From NCBI RefSeq assembly GCF_007655135.1, contig NC_045130.1:11098001-11162000 (forward strand): a stretch of DNA of 64,000 nucleotides, given 5' to 3'. A program made the translations under genes and the position numbers. The DNA is from Punica granatum (taxonomy: Eukaryota > Streptophyta > Magnoliopsida > Myrtales > Lythraceae). A model generated the notes under the pieces. That model did not search any database, had not been told where the DNA came from, and saw nothing but the letters and a program-made list of their open reading frames with translations. Positions 1 through 12,020 of the stretch are shown here, piece after piece. Numbering within the stretch: position 1 is the first letter of the stretch; every line of letters starts with the position of its first letter.

Positions 1-1419
1 CAAATGGAAGCGTAGAGGTTTGTAATTAAGGCACGAGTAATAAGTCTTCAATTTATATAGTGAAATAATTTTATTAGATTTTTTCAATCATTACGTGATT
101 GTGAGAACGAATCATTTGAGATTTTACCCCGTTCAAGTATGTTGCACTAAGTCCTGACCGAGGCTACCATTAATGCAGCAAGAAAAGTAAGTATTTCGAG
201 ACTTTTTAGATTTAACTAGGATATTGGTGATTGATGATTTTTTTTATCTTTAATATATATGTAAAGGAAAGAAAAAGAAAATGAAACATCATGAACTTTC
301 TTTTCTCATGAAACAGCATCTTCCGGTCTTCTTTGCTGGCTTTATGAGACTACATTGACTGTAATATACCTCATGAACTCACTAGGCCCATGTGCATTTC
401 TTAGGCAACTAAACAATCTTTTCTTTTCATAATTATTATTTTCTGAAAATTGTTTGCACATAATACATACAATTATTTACATATATAAATAAAATATAAA
501 TATGCATGGTCCACCAAAAATGAAAGACAAGATTGTTTAGAGACATTTCTACGTATCTTAATTTTTCAATCAAATCTATTATGGGTAAAAATATATATTC
601 TCTATTTACCAAAAAAAAAAGAAATAGATATTCTACAGAAAAATGAGTACAGTAAAGTGATATTCATTGTTCTCAATCTAAAATTTAAAAATTATATTGC
701 CTTTGATTCTTATAATTAATTTAATGATCATGAACCTCCTTGTAACCAAAAGTAAAAAGAAAACATATGCATTCTCCAAATATGCTATGTATTCTTATAC
801 AAATTCTCCGACTATAGCAAGAAATAAAATAGTTTTTGCTCCTTTTCGCTATTCCTAATTTACCGAATGTGACGAGACAACCTGCTTTAGACAGCAGCTC
901 CACATTCTGATACTTGCCCCTTGTTCTAAGGAAAAAGAAGCAAGTCATATATAAAAATGAAATAAAATAAAATAAAACATGCTTTTAATTACCAAAAATA
1001 AAAAGACATCACTTTGATAAAGGTAATCCAAAGAAGGAACTCCAGCCATAATTTTGAAGTACCGTCGTTATAGAATTCCTAAAGTCTATCGTATAAACAA
1101 GTCCAAATAAAATCTAAATTTAAAGAATTTACTTTTCAAAAATGAGGCGAATAAATTCAAGCAATAATATAAAGGATGAAGAGGCAAAGTGAAATGTTGA
1201 AATAGAAAAGCGAACGTGACCTCGTTGAAGTTGACTCATTGGATGGGAAAATCTATCGGTGTAGCCACCTGTTTCTCGTGTGGGACCCACTCATGTGATC
1301 AGATGGCCAGTTTTCATTCTTGCATTTTTTTATAAGGCCCCAATCCAGTTGCCTTGTTTTCAGATCCCCGCCGCTTGGCCGTTCCGACTTCAGACGTATT
1401 TGGTGACAATAATATCAAG
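1..1419. other. AT-rich intergenic DNA, no gene seen
   Basis: I see no coding region with family similarity here. Open frames are short and of low complexity. Poly-A/T runs and short direct repeats are present but no complete element could be bounded. Confidence 0.6.
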
Positions 1420-2153
1420 AAAAAGTATAACGATTCATCTTTTGATTTGAGTTTGAAACAAATTGAATCTTGTAATTTTCTAAAAGTAAATAATGCTTTG
1501 TGATTCATTTCAAAAGATATAATGGATCTCACAGTTAATTTTTTTCGTCACTTTTGATCCTTAAATTTTTCTTTTTATCATTATTACCTTAAAATTTCAA
1601 TTTGATCCTAAAATTGAAAAAAGAAATAAAAAAAATAAAATAAAGAGAAGAGGCCGAGGCCGTCGGTCGGCGACCCCAACCCCACCATCGAGGTCGCATG
1701 CACCCACAGAGGACACCGGAAACTTCGAGGGAAAGGTCATAGTCGCCGATTGGCAACCCTACCCCCGAATCGACCGGGATCTCGAGTTAGAGATCTCGGT
1801 CGATTCAAGGGCTAGGGCCATCAATCGACGACCCTAAGCCCACCTCCATGGTCGCCGACATCCTCTGTGGGTGTCAGCAACCTCTATGGTGTGGTCAGGG
1901 TTGCCGATTGATGGCCTCAGCCCATTCTTTTTCTTCTTCTTTTCGAATTTTAGGATCAAATTGAAAAAAGTTGAAATTTGAGGGTAATAATGACAAAAAG
2001 AAAATTTTAAGGACCAAAAGTGACGAAAAAATTAACGGTGAAGTCAATTACGTCTCACGAAGTGAATCACATGATGTTATTTGTTCCTAGAAAAATCACA
2101 TGGTGCAATTTGTCTCAAGCTCAAACTATAATAAGAGTTTTTATACTTTTACC
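1420..2153. mobile_element. Long hairpin (foldback) element, about 730 bp
   Basis: The whole segment is an imperfect palindrome centred near 1786. The innermost stem is 1767-1783 pairing with 1790-1806 around a 6-base loop. Further out, the GC-rich block with 'cacccacagagga' near 1700 is matched inverted near 1865-1875. The outer arms (about 1420-1615 and 1945-2153) are inverted copies; both carry the 'cgtcacttttg' block facing the centre. No coding capacity is visible. This is the layout of a foldback/MITE with very long terminal inverted repeats, perhaps a non-autonomous Mutator-like element. I could not settle the target duplication. Confidence 0.75.
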
Positions 2154-2166
2154 TAATATTTATTAA

Positions 2167-2945
2167 GGTTAATTGACTCCAAAAAGCATTAATTTTGATC
2201 ATTTTTTCAATTTTGACACAAATTTTATTTTTTTACAAAAGAAGTACGAACTTTGATTTTCTTATCACTACGTTAGGCATTTGTGCCATTTTCCATCCAT
2301 ATTATTGACTTGACGGAAAATGATGTCTACACAGTAAATGGTGTCATGCCACTTCAGCAAAAAATTTAAAACATTAGAGGGAAAAAAGTGAGAAAAGTAT
2401 TGATCGGAGAAAGGGTGAGCCACCGCCCTCCGATTGGAGTCGCTGGTGACTCTAAAGGGCACCAACAAACCTATTTAAGGGAGTGGTGGACGGACGAAAT
2501 CGAAAGAATCCTCAAACTGGGGGTTCACCCCATTTCGGTTTGGTAGGGCCTCAATCCTGGTTACCATCCTTGGAGATTCTCTCGATTTTGGCAGGTAGAG
2601 CTTCAATCACGGTTAGCACCCCCTGATTAGGGTAGCCGACCCCCTTCGAAATCACCGACGACCCCAATCGAGGTTGCGGTGACTAGCTAAGACCCTTAAC
2701 CTTTCTCTGATCAAAGCAGTTCCCTCTTTTTTTATTTTTTTTTTATTTTTTTTATTTCTGCTAACATGACGTAACATCATTTGCCACATAGTCACAATTT
2801 TCCGTCATATCAGTAAAAACGATGAAAAATGATACAGATCCCTAACTTGACAAGAAAATCAAAGTTCGTGTTTTTTTGCCAAAAAATAAAGTTCGTGCCA
2901 AAATTAAAAAAAGTCAAAGTTCATGCTCTTTTGGATCATTAATCC
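2167..2945. mobile_element. Long-TIR foldback element, copy 1 of a pair
   Basis: The ends are inverted copies of about 170 bp. The left end reads 'ccaaaaagcatta' and the right end, inverted, reads 'ccaaaagagcatgaac'; both arms carry 'aactttgattttctt'. The GC-richer core has no long reading frame. A second, diverged copy in the same orientation starts about 810 bp downstream (2977-3729). Non-autonomous DNA transposon, superfamily uncertain. Confidence 0.7.
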
Positions 2946-2976
2946 TATCTATTATTATGATTAATCTTTTTAATAG

Positions 2977-3729
2977 GGATAATGACCCAAAAAAGCATGA
3001 ACTTTGATCTCATTTTCAATGTTGGCACAAACTTTATTTTTTGACAAAAAATGCATGAACTTTGATTTTCTTATCACATTAAGCATTTGTGTCATTTTTC
3101 ATCAGTTTTGCTGACTTGGCGGAAAACGGTGTACACGCCATAAAATGATGTCATGCAACTTCAGCAAAAATTTAAAAAAATTAGAGGAAAAAAATGAGAA
3201 AGGCATTGATCAGAGAATGGGTGAGCCATCGCCTTCGATTAGAGTCGCTAGCGACCCTAAAGGGCATTGACAAACCTAATTAGTGAGTGGTGAACGGACG
3301 GAATCGAAAGAATCATCAAATTGAGGGTTCTCCCTATTTTGAGGGGTCGAGCATCAATCCCGCCCACCACCCTTGGGGATTCTCCCTATTTCGACGGGTA
3401 GGGCTTTGATCCCGATCACCAACCCCTAACTGGGATAGTCGACGCCCTCCGAGGTCACCAACTAGCCCAATCGGGGTTGTGGTGGCTAGTCGTGACCCTC
3501 ATTCTTTCTTGTTTTTCTTTAATTTTTTTTATTATTTTTACAAACATAACATGACACTGTTTGTCATGTAATCACCATTTTCTGCCAAATCAACAAAATT
3601 GATGAAAAATGACACAGATGTCTAACTTGACAAGAAAATCAAAATTTGTGCTTTTTTGCCAAAAAATAAAATGCGCGCCAAAACTGAAAAAAGGGATCAA
3701 AGTTCACATTATTTGGGGTCATTAACATT
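2977..3729. mobile_element. Long-TIR foldback element, copy 2 of a pair
   Basis: Left end 'aatgacccaaaaaagcatga' and right end 'ttggggtcatta' are inverted copies, and the arms continue inward for about 170 bp. The core matches the element at 2167-2945 along most of its length, so the two are either a tandem duplication or two insertions of one family. No coding capacity. Confidence 0.7.
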
Positions 3730-5630
3730 TTTTATATTAATTTTTCTCAACTATTCATTACTTTTTTTTTTCAATTCAACAACAAAATCATTATTTTTTA
3801 TCTTCTTCTTCAATTTTACTAATAATTTTTTTCAATTACTTTTGTCTTTATCCCATGAAATCAAACTAAATTCAAATTAAATCAAATTTTACTCCATTAC
3901 CAAACGCAACAAAAATAATATAATTTCTTTTATGGGGCTAAAAGAATAATCGTTCATTTACACGTTGTTGTTATGATAGAGATTCGTGAAATTAGTAAAA
4001 AGAATGGAACGTCGAAATCCCCAATAACGAGAATTGACATGCAAAACTCTAAATTTCAAGTTTAAACGAATGTCATTTTACAGAATTCCTATTTAATTGC
4101 TTAATTTTTTTAATGGGAGTTGAGCATGAAATCCTCTAACTTCCATATCATGTTTTTAATTTTTTTAATGTCACATATTTTCTTTTTCATTCACTTGTTT
4201 TGTTTTCTAAGAATGTAAATTAATTTAATCGTCTCTTGCGATAGACATTTGCGACTTCTGAGCCATGAAATGCATGGAAAGGAACGTAATTTACTGTAAG
4301 TGCATGTGTTCTCGTGTTGATTGAATCAGTTTTGTCTTCTTCCCCAGCTGGCAAAAGCGACATGAGCGAACCCTCTCCACAATGTGGGCCAATTTGAGGC
4401 AAATAAAAGTTCGGCGCTTGTCTACATTCAAACCAAGATCTTTAGCTGCGCCTCCGATCTTCAAACTCTGCACGAGGTTAATTTCTTTGTGAAATATGTG
4501 CGATGATTATGGATTTCTTTTGTATAGTCTATGATCTCCAATCCATATATAATATCGAGCTTTTCGTTGGTAATACTATATAAAAATACAGTCATGTATC
4601 ATTGACCCGATTTAAATCTTCTTACAAATCCATCGTGCTACAAGCACAAATTTACATGAAATGAAATAAGCACAAGATGTGGTCTTGTTTATTTTATACA
4701 ATTATGCTAAAATTCCGATGTAATATCTTGATTTTTTGTTGAGGACAAGAATTGGAGATTCGATTTCGACCGAGCAGTCTAGATCTCACGATTGTGCTGG
4801 TATATAAAATAAGTGAATTGCTTCGCAATCATTGGGGGATCAAAGCATCTAGTGTTCAATGAACTCATGAATAGAACAAAAACGGCAAGATATATATACA
4901 TATATATATATATATGCACACATATGAACAAATGATATAGCTGCTGTCAAGAGAGTATTTGCAGGCAACTTGGTTGGCAAATCATTGTTGGACGACATAT
5001 AATTTGGTCCTTCATTTACCCAACCTAGCTAGCTAGGAGCTCAAAACATACTGAAATTTTACACAAAATTCACCTTTTTTTCTGTGATGTACTGTGCTTG
5101 ATTGTGTTGACACACTGATGCGACAGATGATGTGACAAATTAGTACATAGGGAAAAACAGGTTCTGACGACCATATTTCAAAGGAAACGGTCTCAGGAGC
5201 ACAAAAGGACATTTTGATGTTATTAGAGCGTTTTTGTATTTTTAGAAAAAGTTTAAATTTTTCGTGTAATTTAGGATTTTAATTTCTATTTAAGTTTTGT
5301 AAAATCCTAGGGTTAAGACAATTGTTTTTTATTATCAATAAAAATTGGAGCTTTCATGCTTTTTGTCTAATTCTTGAATTCGATCCGAGTTAGATGTCAA
5401 TTACCTAGATATTCAAAGAATTAATAGGGAGTTGAAAGTCGTAATTCTGGTATTTTGTGAAATCAATGAATCTGTGACAGGTTACTCATATGTACGCTAC
5501 GTCACAAATTGTAAACACTGGTAGCTATATATGTTCTCCTTTATTTGCCAGTGAACAGCAAGAATGATAAATATAAGCACATGGAGTCCTCGCCTGAAAA
5601 GTTTTCCTACCTATAGATAGGTACAACTTG
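3730..5630. other. Intergenic DNA without a recognisable gene
   Basis: AT-rich sequence with a TA dinucleotide run at 4890-4915 and no reading frame with a recognisable product. Nothing else could be bounded. Confidence 0.6.
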
Positions 5631-5639
5631 CCACACTAG

Positions 5640-5815
5640 TGATAAAGGCAAATATTAAGTATTATCAAAGAATGCGTAGTACATACGCCTTTACTGATAA
5701 TCAAATGGTTTTAAGTTCAATACTCGTTTGTAAGATTATTCGTGTTTTTTTATTAATTATTAATATTTTTATTTCATTGTACTAGGCACATAAGTCTTCC
5801 CATATAACCGAAAAA
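5640..5815 (+). mobile_element. SINE-like repeat, family C
   Basis: Contains a tRNA B-box-like stretch ('ttttaagttcaatactcg') followed by 'gtaagattattcgtgttttt', 'gtactaggcacataag', and a 3' end 'cccatataaccgaaaaag'. The same order of blocks recurs at 8635, 23950, 54235 and 56800, and inverted near 63700, which marks a dispersed, probably tRNA-derived SINE. The 5' boundary is approximate. Confidence 0.55.
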
Positions 5816-5901
5816 GAATAAGTATTGAATGTATTAGCTGATGATGTGATCCTCGAGTAGAAGGTGTGAATTAATGATGAACCGTACAGGTAGCAACTTT
5901 A

Positions 5902-6092
5902 GGCCACGTTTGAATTATTAGACCGATTTTAGAATCATGATTTTGATTTTAACTCAACACACTACACAACAAAAATACAATTTTTCCAAGTCAAATTTAT
6001 AATACTATCTCATTTGTCTTTTTCCACAATCAAAATTAAAATCAAAATTAAAATCATGATTCTAAAATCATACTAACAATTCAAACGCAGCC
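5902..6092. mobile_element. Tourist-like MITE with TTA target duplication
   Basis: A 191-bp element flanked on both sides by TTA. The left end GGCCACGTTTGAATTATTAG and the right end (inverted GGCTGCGTTTGAATTGTTAG) form inverted repeats that continue through 'ttttagaatcatgatttt'. The core shares 'caaatttataata' and 'ctcatttgtcttttt' with the element at 63166-63344. TTA duplication and GG(N)CGTTTG termini are typical of PIF/Harbinger-derived Tourist MITEs. Confidence 0.85.
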
Positions 6093-6701
6093 TTAAATTC
6101 TCGTAGTTCAAATACAATGTGTTTGTACGATGCATGCATAGGTTGTTCCCGAACTGTGAAATATGGAAAGCATTGGGAAATCAGGCAGTCGTGTTGTTGT
6201 ATTCAATAGAGATTGAAGCCATTTATAGACATAAGAAAAGAGGCCCAGGCAAGTAACAAAGACATTATATATAGTCTCCCATATATAGAAAATTGCATTA
6301 TTCAATTCGCCACATGAAGTTCCAAATTAGCTGAGCAGTGTACTGTATAGCTCCCCAGTGCCAAGGCCCCACACGCCATTCTTTTATGCGCCCCACCCTT
6401 TTTTTTTCCTTTGCTTTTTTAAAATTAAAAATAACCCTTCTTTTTCTTTTTCATTTCTCTAATTTGATTTTGTAATTTCGATTGGAATATCATAAAAAGG
6501 CCAATAAGCTGCCCAATTTTATGATTCAGTGACACATTGTCTCCCCAAGCCAGCCAACTGCACGTTCACTCAAAGCCCTCCAGTATGGCATAAGGCATCA
6601 ACATTGAGTGTTGTGCCCAAGAAAGCATCCTTGCTCCAAGCCTCACGGCAGCCAGCTCCTCCACTCCGGCGGCCTCCTCCTCCGCATCGGCGTTGTCTTC
6701 C
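6093..6701 (+). promoter_or_regulatory. Upstream region of the DREB gene with a two-codon uORF
   Basis: TATA-like stretches lie at about 6266-6290. An ATG GCA TAA minimal upstream ORF sits at 6585-6593, in the same frame as the main ORF. After its stop the frame is open to 6702 without another ATG and would code for an Ala/Ser-rich stretch. The transcription start is not known. Confidence 0.4.
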
Positions 6702-7400
6702 ATGACCTCGTCTTCGGATATTGACCGAACCCCGAGAGAAGGGGGTTCCAAGGTTCGCAAGGAACCCCGGAAAGCCCAGGAACTTGACAATAGTGCTGAG
6801 GATGAGCCTAGTAAAAGGCGTAAGGGCAATAATGAGGGGAAGCACCCAACTTACCGTGGGGTTCGCATGCGCAGTTGGGGCAAATGGGTGTCCGAAATCC
6901 GTGAGCCCAGGAAGAAATCAAGGATATGGCTTGGTACTTTCCCAACTGCCGAAATGGCTGCCCGAGCCCACGATGTGGGTGCCCTGGCCATCAAAGGCCG
7001 CTCCGCTTACCTCAATTTCCCTGAACTAGCAATGGAGCTGCCCCGCCCGGCATCTAATTCTCCTAAGGACATCCAGGCTGCTGCGGCAAAGGCAGCTGCC
7101 ACCACATTATCCGAACAAAGCCGTGCCCGCAGTGCTAGCAGCGGATCCGAAGCTGAGACAAGCCAAGTAAGCGTCAATTTGTCACGTGAAAGCTCCACAC
7201 AGGAATCGACAAGCTGTGCATCGACCGGCGATTGTGATGATGCTCTGTTCGACTTGCCCGATCTCTTCAGCGACAGTGTGGATCGGGGGATTGGATTTAC
7301 ATTCTCTAGTTCTTCTTCATCTTCTTCGTTGTCCTGGCAGTTGTGCGGCGCTGATTCTGGGTCTCGTATGGAAGAAACATTTTTATGGGAGTATTACTAA
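6702..7400 (+). CDS. DREB/ERF subfamily A-4 (TINY-like) AP2 transcription factor
   Basis: Intronless gene for 232 residues, starting at the first in-frame ATG after a stop at 6591. A basic patch (SKRRKG, residues 37-42) likely serves as nuclear signal. One AP2/ERF domain spans about 51-108, opening [19 protein letters not shown]; Val63 and Glu68 are the DREB-diagnostic V14 and E19 positions. It is followed by an [18 protein letters not shown] motif (113-129) typical of group A-4 (TINY, HARDY and ERF034-ERF043 relatives). The C-terminus is acidic, then Ser-rich, and ends LWEYY, a plausible activation region. Such proteins bind DRE/CRT elements and act in drought, cold and growth responses. Length fits the family. 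The exact orthologue is not assigned. Confidence 0.93.
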   Translation: MTSSSDIDRTPREGGSKVRKEPRKAQELDNSAEDEPSKRRKGNNEGKHPTYRGVRMRSWGKWVSEIREPRKKSRIWLGTFPTAEMAARAHDVGALAIKGRSAYLNFPELAMELPRPASNSPKDIQAAAAKAAATTLSEQSRARSASSGSEAETSQVSVNLSRESSTQESTSCASTGDCDDALFDLPDLFSDSVDRGIGFTFSSSSSSSSLSWQLCGADSGSRMEETFLWEYY

Positions 7401-8630
7401 ACTACTAGTGGATGATGATTCAGTGACTTTCATCCAATACACAACACAAAGCCTAAAGTGTGCTGACATCTACTGGATTATGTAAAATTCGGTACTATAC
7501 AAAACAAGAATTTCTCTAAACTTCCGACATGATTGTATGAACATTTCGAATAATCGAGACTGCCACAAACTCCCGGTTGCCCCTTTGTTTTCGATTAACC
7601 CCCGATTCTCTATTGGGCTACACTTACTTGCGCTTAGCCAAAAGAAAGTGATTGCCCGAGATTCACACTGCCATGTCGAATTATACGATCCAAGTAACAC
7701 CAACATATGTGTTATCTTATACGTTTCGTTCTCCAATTCTGAACCCAGATCATGTAAAGTGTAACTTGGCATAAAATTATTCCATGAGAAATTCGAAGAA
7801 GCATATATGCCATGTTCCCTCTGTCTCTTCGGCCCATCCATCATCACATGGTCTCAAAATATAGTGGCATATTGTTCTTTTCCGCACTCTTTGAAGTTCA
7901 AGAAAGAAACCCAGTCGGGGAAAAAGAAGCACGTCTCAATCAACAAGAAGGATTTGATTGCCTGCTTATTCGACTTCGGTTCAAGCCAAGGTATGGAGAA
8001 TCAGCAAGTTTCTATGGTGGCAATGCAAGGAGGTATCGCATCCCTATCTCCTCAACCGTTGGATTAGTTCCTTTTATTTTTTTTATCAGTCATCACTATG
8101 AAGATCTGACCATCGTAGAGGTAGGACTACATTACCCATCTAGTATCATAGAATTTCGCGATCAACTAATTAATAAAACAAAATAAAAGGCAATAGCACC
8201 ACTAATGAATATGAACTTTGAATCTTTTGGTTATTAAACGAGAGCATGAGCTACCGCATTATACTTCTTTCAATTAAATAAATAGGGATCAGAAGAGATG
8301 ACAAAAGAATTGAAGGAGTGGTTACATTTCTTCTTTAGGAAGCTGTCCTTCGAGAGTGACATAAGGAGAACCTCACTTGCATACACATACATACACATGG
8401 ATGTATCGACTCAACCAGCTGTAACACAATATTAGTAATGTACACTGTTTATGGTATATGAATCGCAAGATGGACTTGCTTAGCATGTTGTGGGATGAGA
8501 GTGACTTGATCCATGTGAAGGATATTTTCTCAAAATCCAGCCAAAATTATCCGAAATCATCATTTTTTCCCGATTTATCAGAGACCTCCCTGGCTATTTT
8601 CCCTATTCACAGCCCTTTCTAAGGTATATG
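7401..8630. other. Intergenic DNA downstream of the DREB gene
   Basis: Open frames at 7812-8186 (+, 124 residues) and 7470-7847 (-) have no recognisable domain, low codon regularity and no neighbouring splice structure. I treat the stretch as 3' UTR plus intergenic DNA. Confidence 0.5.
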
Positions 8631-8634
8631 GATG

Positions 8635-8765
8635 CTCCAATTAAAAATAAAGAGGTTAGAAGTTTGACTCTCGTTAGTAAGATTATCCATGTTATCCTAT
8701 TTTAATTTTTATATTTTCTCATACTAAGCCCATGGGTGTCCCATATAACTGAAAAAAGGTATAGG
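8635..8765 (+). mobile_element. SINE-like repeat, family C
   Basis: Shares 'gtaagattatccatgtt', 'ctaagcccatgggtgtcc' and the 3' end 'catataactgaaaaaagg' with the other family C copies. Boundaries approximate. Confidence 0.5.
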
Positions 8766-9655
8766 CGCTCCTCCTTTTGACCAAAGAAAAAGAAAATGGT
8801 ATTACATACACCCTAGACCTAGATCGGCTGCAACTGTGTACAGTACAAGATCTTCGGGCTGGATCATATTGAGAGAACATATATGCTTAATCAAAGCACA
8901 AGATCGTCAATGGAGATGCTTCCGTCATCGCATATTGACAAGGCTGGAGTTATTTTCATAACAAATTATTTGCAAAGCGAGTGAGCGCAAAGGTTAAGAA
9001 AAAAAGATAATATGGTTAATTACAGCATGCATGAAACTGTATTAGTATATTAGTTGTCCCGCAAGGTTGCAAAAGTCGAATAAAGATATGACAATATATT
9101 AACCTTGCTTGGTTTTAACGGGCGACTTGAAGCAGTAGTCTTCCAATGATTTGAAGAATATTAGCAACATGTTGAGGTTTTCTCATTTCTTTACTGTCAT
9201 GTGAAGTTGGAGACAGATCTCAGATGTGTTATGGATCTTTTGAGTGTTGGGCACTAGGTCGCTTTATCATCCAATAATCATTATATTTTAAAGAAATGCT
9301 AGGTCATAACCAAAGATTAATTAACTAAAGCAGCCTACTTTTTGCCTGCAATAAGACTTGCTTCCATCGAAAATCATGCATGAATAAAGTTGTAGCGTGA
9401 AAAAAGTTTATAGTTTCATCTCGACCAAAAATCAATAGATTCTCTATTTAATTATTTTAAGTAAAACTTCTTATACTCATTTTATGTATTTTTCATATTC
9501 TCCATTAGATCTATAAATCTCTCTTATAATTGAAAAAAAAAAGGCAAAGTACAGTACTTTTGGTTTGGGAGGAGGGATTTAAAGAAAATTGAAGGGACAG
9601 GTTTCCATAGGGATATTTGACATTTGTTAGCCCAAAATCCATTCGTTAGAGATAG
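8766..9655. other. Intergenic DNA, nothing recognised
   Basis: AT-rich sequence without coding similarity or a clear repeat boundary. Confidence 0.5.
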
Positions 9656-9659
9656 ACTT

Positions 9660-9835
9660 GAGGGACATAGTAAAGTGGTACACATTTTCATCTGGTAATT
9701 TATAAGAAGTGTTAAGAAGTGTCTTATTCGATTCGCATAGTGGGACTATCTATACTCCTTTAATATTAAGTTTTCTATATATTATATCTCTATGACTCTT
9801 CTTTATAATGGAAAAGGAAAAAGAAAAAGAAAAAA
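9660..9835 (+). mobile_element. Degenerate SINE-like repeat, family C
   Basis: Opening 'gacatagtaaagtggtacac', middle 'cgattcgcatagtgggacta' and a 3' end with 'tctttataatggaaaagg' follow the family C layout but are diverged. Confidence 0.4.
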
Positions 9836-10204
9836 CATCTTTCAATGCTAAAGCTAAAAGATTTCTAAGCTGGATGGAGGGACTTGATAGAATATTAAGC
9901 ACACATCCAAATCATCTTATTCTGGTCTCCTCCAAATCCCTCCATCTAAACCAAACATCGGATTAAGAGTTTTGACAACATTGAAAATCATGTCCGGCGA
10001 ATATGTGCCATCGTGCGAAATTCCCACTCAAATTATAATTTTCCTCCAGATATGTATCAGACATTAAGTTGGACTGCTCATACCAAATTCGAAGGAATGG
10101 ACAAAATAATAGAACCACGAAATTTGATGGCAAAGTAATTGAATTAGAACCAACAAATTTGGTTAGCAACCTAGCATAAGAAAATCTCTAGGGCCGAGCC
10201 CCAT

Positions 10205-10390
10205 ATACTATTTTTCGGTATAAACCCTAATATTTGGAAGCCCAATTGAGCCCCTACTAATCTAGTTGAGTCGGGTTGACTCACTACGGGGTAAAACTCT
10301 CGTAGAGTGGATTTTATGTATTCTCAAAAACTCGAATTTGAGACATTATTTAAGCGAAATAAACGCTGAATCGTTTGAATTAACTCAAGT
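10205..10390 (-). mobile_element. SINE family A copy, reverse orientation
   Basis: Read on the - strand it contains the family A blocks: an A-box-like 'gttaattcaaacgattcagc', then 'tcaaattcgagttttt', 'gagttttaccccgta' and the tail 'cccaattgggcttccaaata'. It matches the copy at 42925-43103 in order and spacing. Confidence 0.6.
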
Positions 10391-11834
10391 TGATTATTAT
10401 TTATATATGGCCTTAGTGAAACACCTTGATGAAGCCACTACACTGCAGCATTATCAGTGAGTGAGCTCAACATCATTTATCCTTTTCCATATTTTCAGAT
10501 CTGCCACCATTTTTTTTTTTTATATGGGCAATCCCCAATCATTTTAGAGAGGCTGGACCCACAAAACTAACTAATTACATTTGGACAGCTTTATTTAGAA
10601 ATATGGAAAGCACTCAATAAAGGGGTTAGCTCTAATTAATAATCCACAAGACCTCGTGAAGAATGTGTGTATCAAAGGAAGACACTTTAGACAATTAGGT
10701 GCCCTTCCACATGCACAATGGGGTACCGGAAAACAAAAAAGCTTGCAAATGTCGTCAGTAGTAATATTAAAAAAGATGAAGGACTGTATTTTTTTCCGAT
10801 TACAAAAGTAAGGCAAAGGAAAATAAAGAAGTACGGTAGTTCCATTGATAAAAATTACACTAAAAAATATATTGATTCCACAAATAAGCATTGCTCCAAA
10901 GTTTGATAAAGAAAAATAAGAAGAAGAAGGGGTATAGTCATCCCAGATCTTTCATTTGATAACTTCCCAAGGGTATGATTTTTTTTTTTTTTGCCCTTTT
11001 GGGTTGAAGAAGTCATTAATACTCAAAACAAAGCTTCGACTATCTAAATTAGAAACAAAATTTGATGAAATAAATTTATGATAAGTATCTGGTATCATTG
11101 ACGCAATAATGAAAGAGTCTCAGTCTATCAAGCACTTGATTATGACGACGTGGTTGGGTCAAAGAACTCATCATGAATACTTGATAATAACAGAAATTGG
11201 TAATAAGGCTCGATGAGATGCATATCTCATCCCGTGGAGAGTACTACTCAGCCAATGAAATTGAGTCCATTAAACAGGTCTGATAGTGACGGCCTCCCAA
11301 TTCCCTGGGGAGAAAAAGTTGGCTTGAGACATACGGGAATTCGAATTAGGGCAGTATAGTCCAAAAGGAGAATTTGGTTATTCGGTTAATAGAACTGAAA
11401 ATTTTGAATTTTATGGGTTGATTTTATTTGAAAATATAGGTTTTGATATAGATCCGGTTTCGAAATTTTAAAAGGAAAACTGAAATTTATGATTTGTACT
11501 ACAATTGAATTAAAAGCCGCATTACCCTTAATAATAGAGCAGGACTCAATGTCCATATCGAGAAGACTGTGATTGGGATATAGCCTTTTAGCATCGGCCT
11601 AGTCACACCCCCCAGGCTAGGTATAATTTAGACATAGCTTTACTTTCTCAAGTACAAGCTCAAACTCAACTTAATAATAAAAGGTCAAATTCCAGATTTC
11701 TATTTTGTAAGATGTTGCTTTTAGTTTTTGGATATTCTCTAGGGAGTAAAATAATATAAGGTCATTTAACCAAAAAAAAAATTATATAAGGTACTCTAAG
11801 AATCAAAAGAAAGTGTATGATCTATAAACCAACG
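10391..11834. other. Intergenic DNA, nothing recognised
   Basis: Short open frames only, no recognisable protein. Poly-T run near 10980. Confidence 0.5.
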
Positions 11835-12020
11835 TAAATTGATTCAAGAGGTTCGGCACTTGTTCTGTTTAAGTAAGGTATCTAGTTCAAGTCATTGTAA
11901 CTATACAAAATCCACTATAAGAGAGATTTACCCCTTAATGGGCCGACCGCGATTCGATTGGATTAATCATGGCCCAATTAGACTTTCGAATATCAGGTTT
12001 TCACACTGAAAAAGTATAGG
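11835..12020 (+). mobile_element. SINE family A copy
   Basis: Carries 'gattcaagaggttcggcact', 'gatttaccccttaatgggcc', 'gattggattaatcatggccc' and 'cgaatatcaggttttcacac', the conserved blocks of family A. Diverged from the copy at 42925-43103. Confidence 0.6.

Noticed and set aside
6566..6845. Two overlapping - strand frames over the DREB start
   Set aside because: They are antisense to the AP2 gene, whose domain identity is clear.
7812..8186. 124-residue + strand frame after the DREB gene
   Set aside because: No domain, no supporting splice structure, and other frames in the same stretch are equally open.
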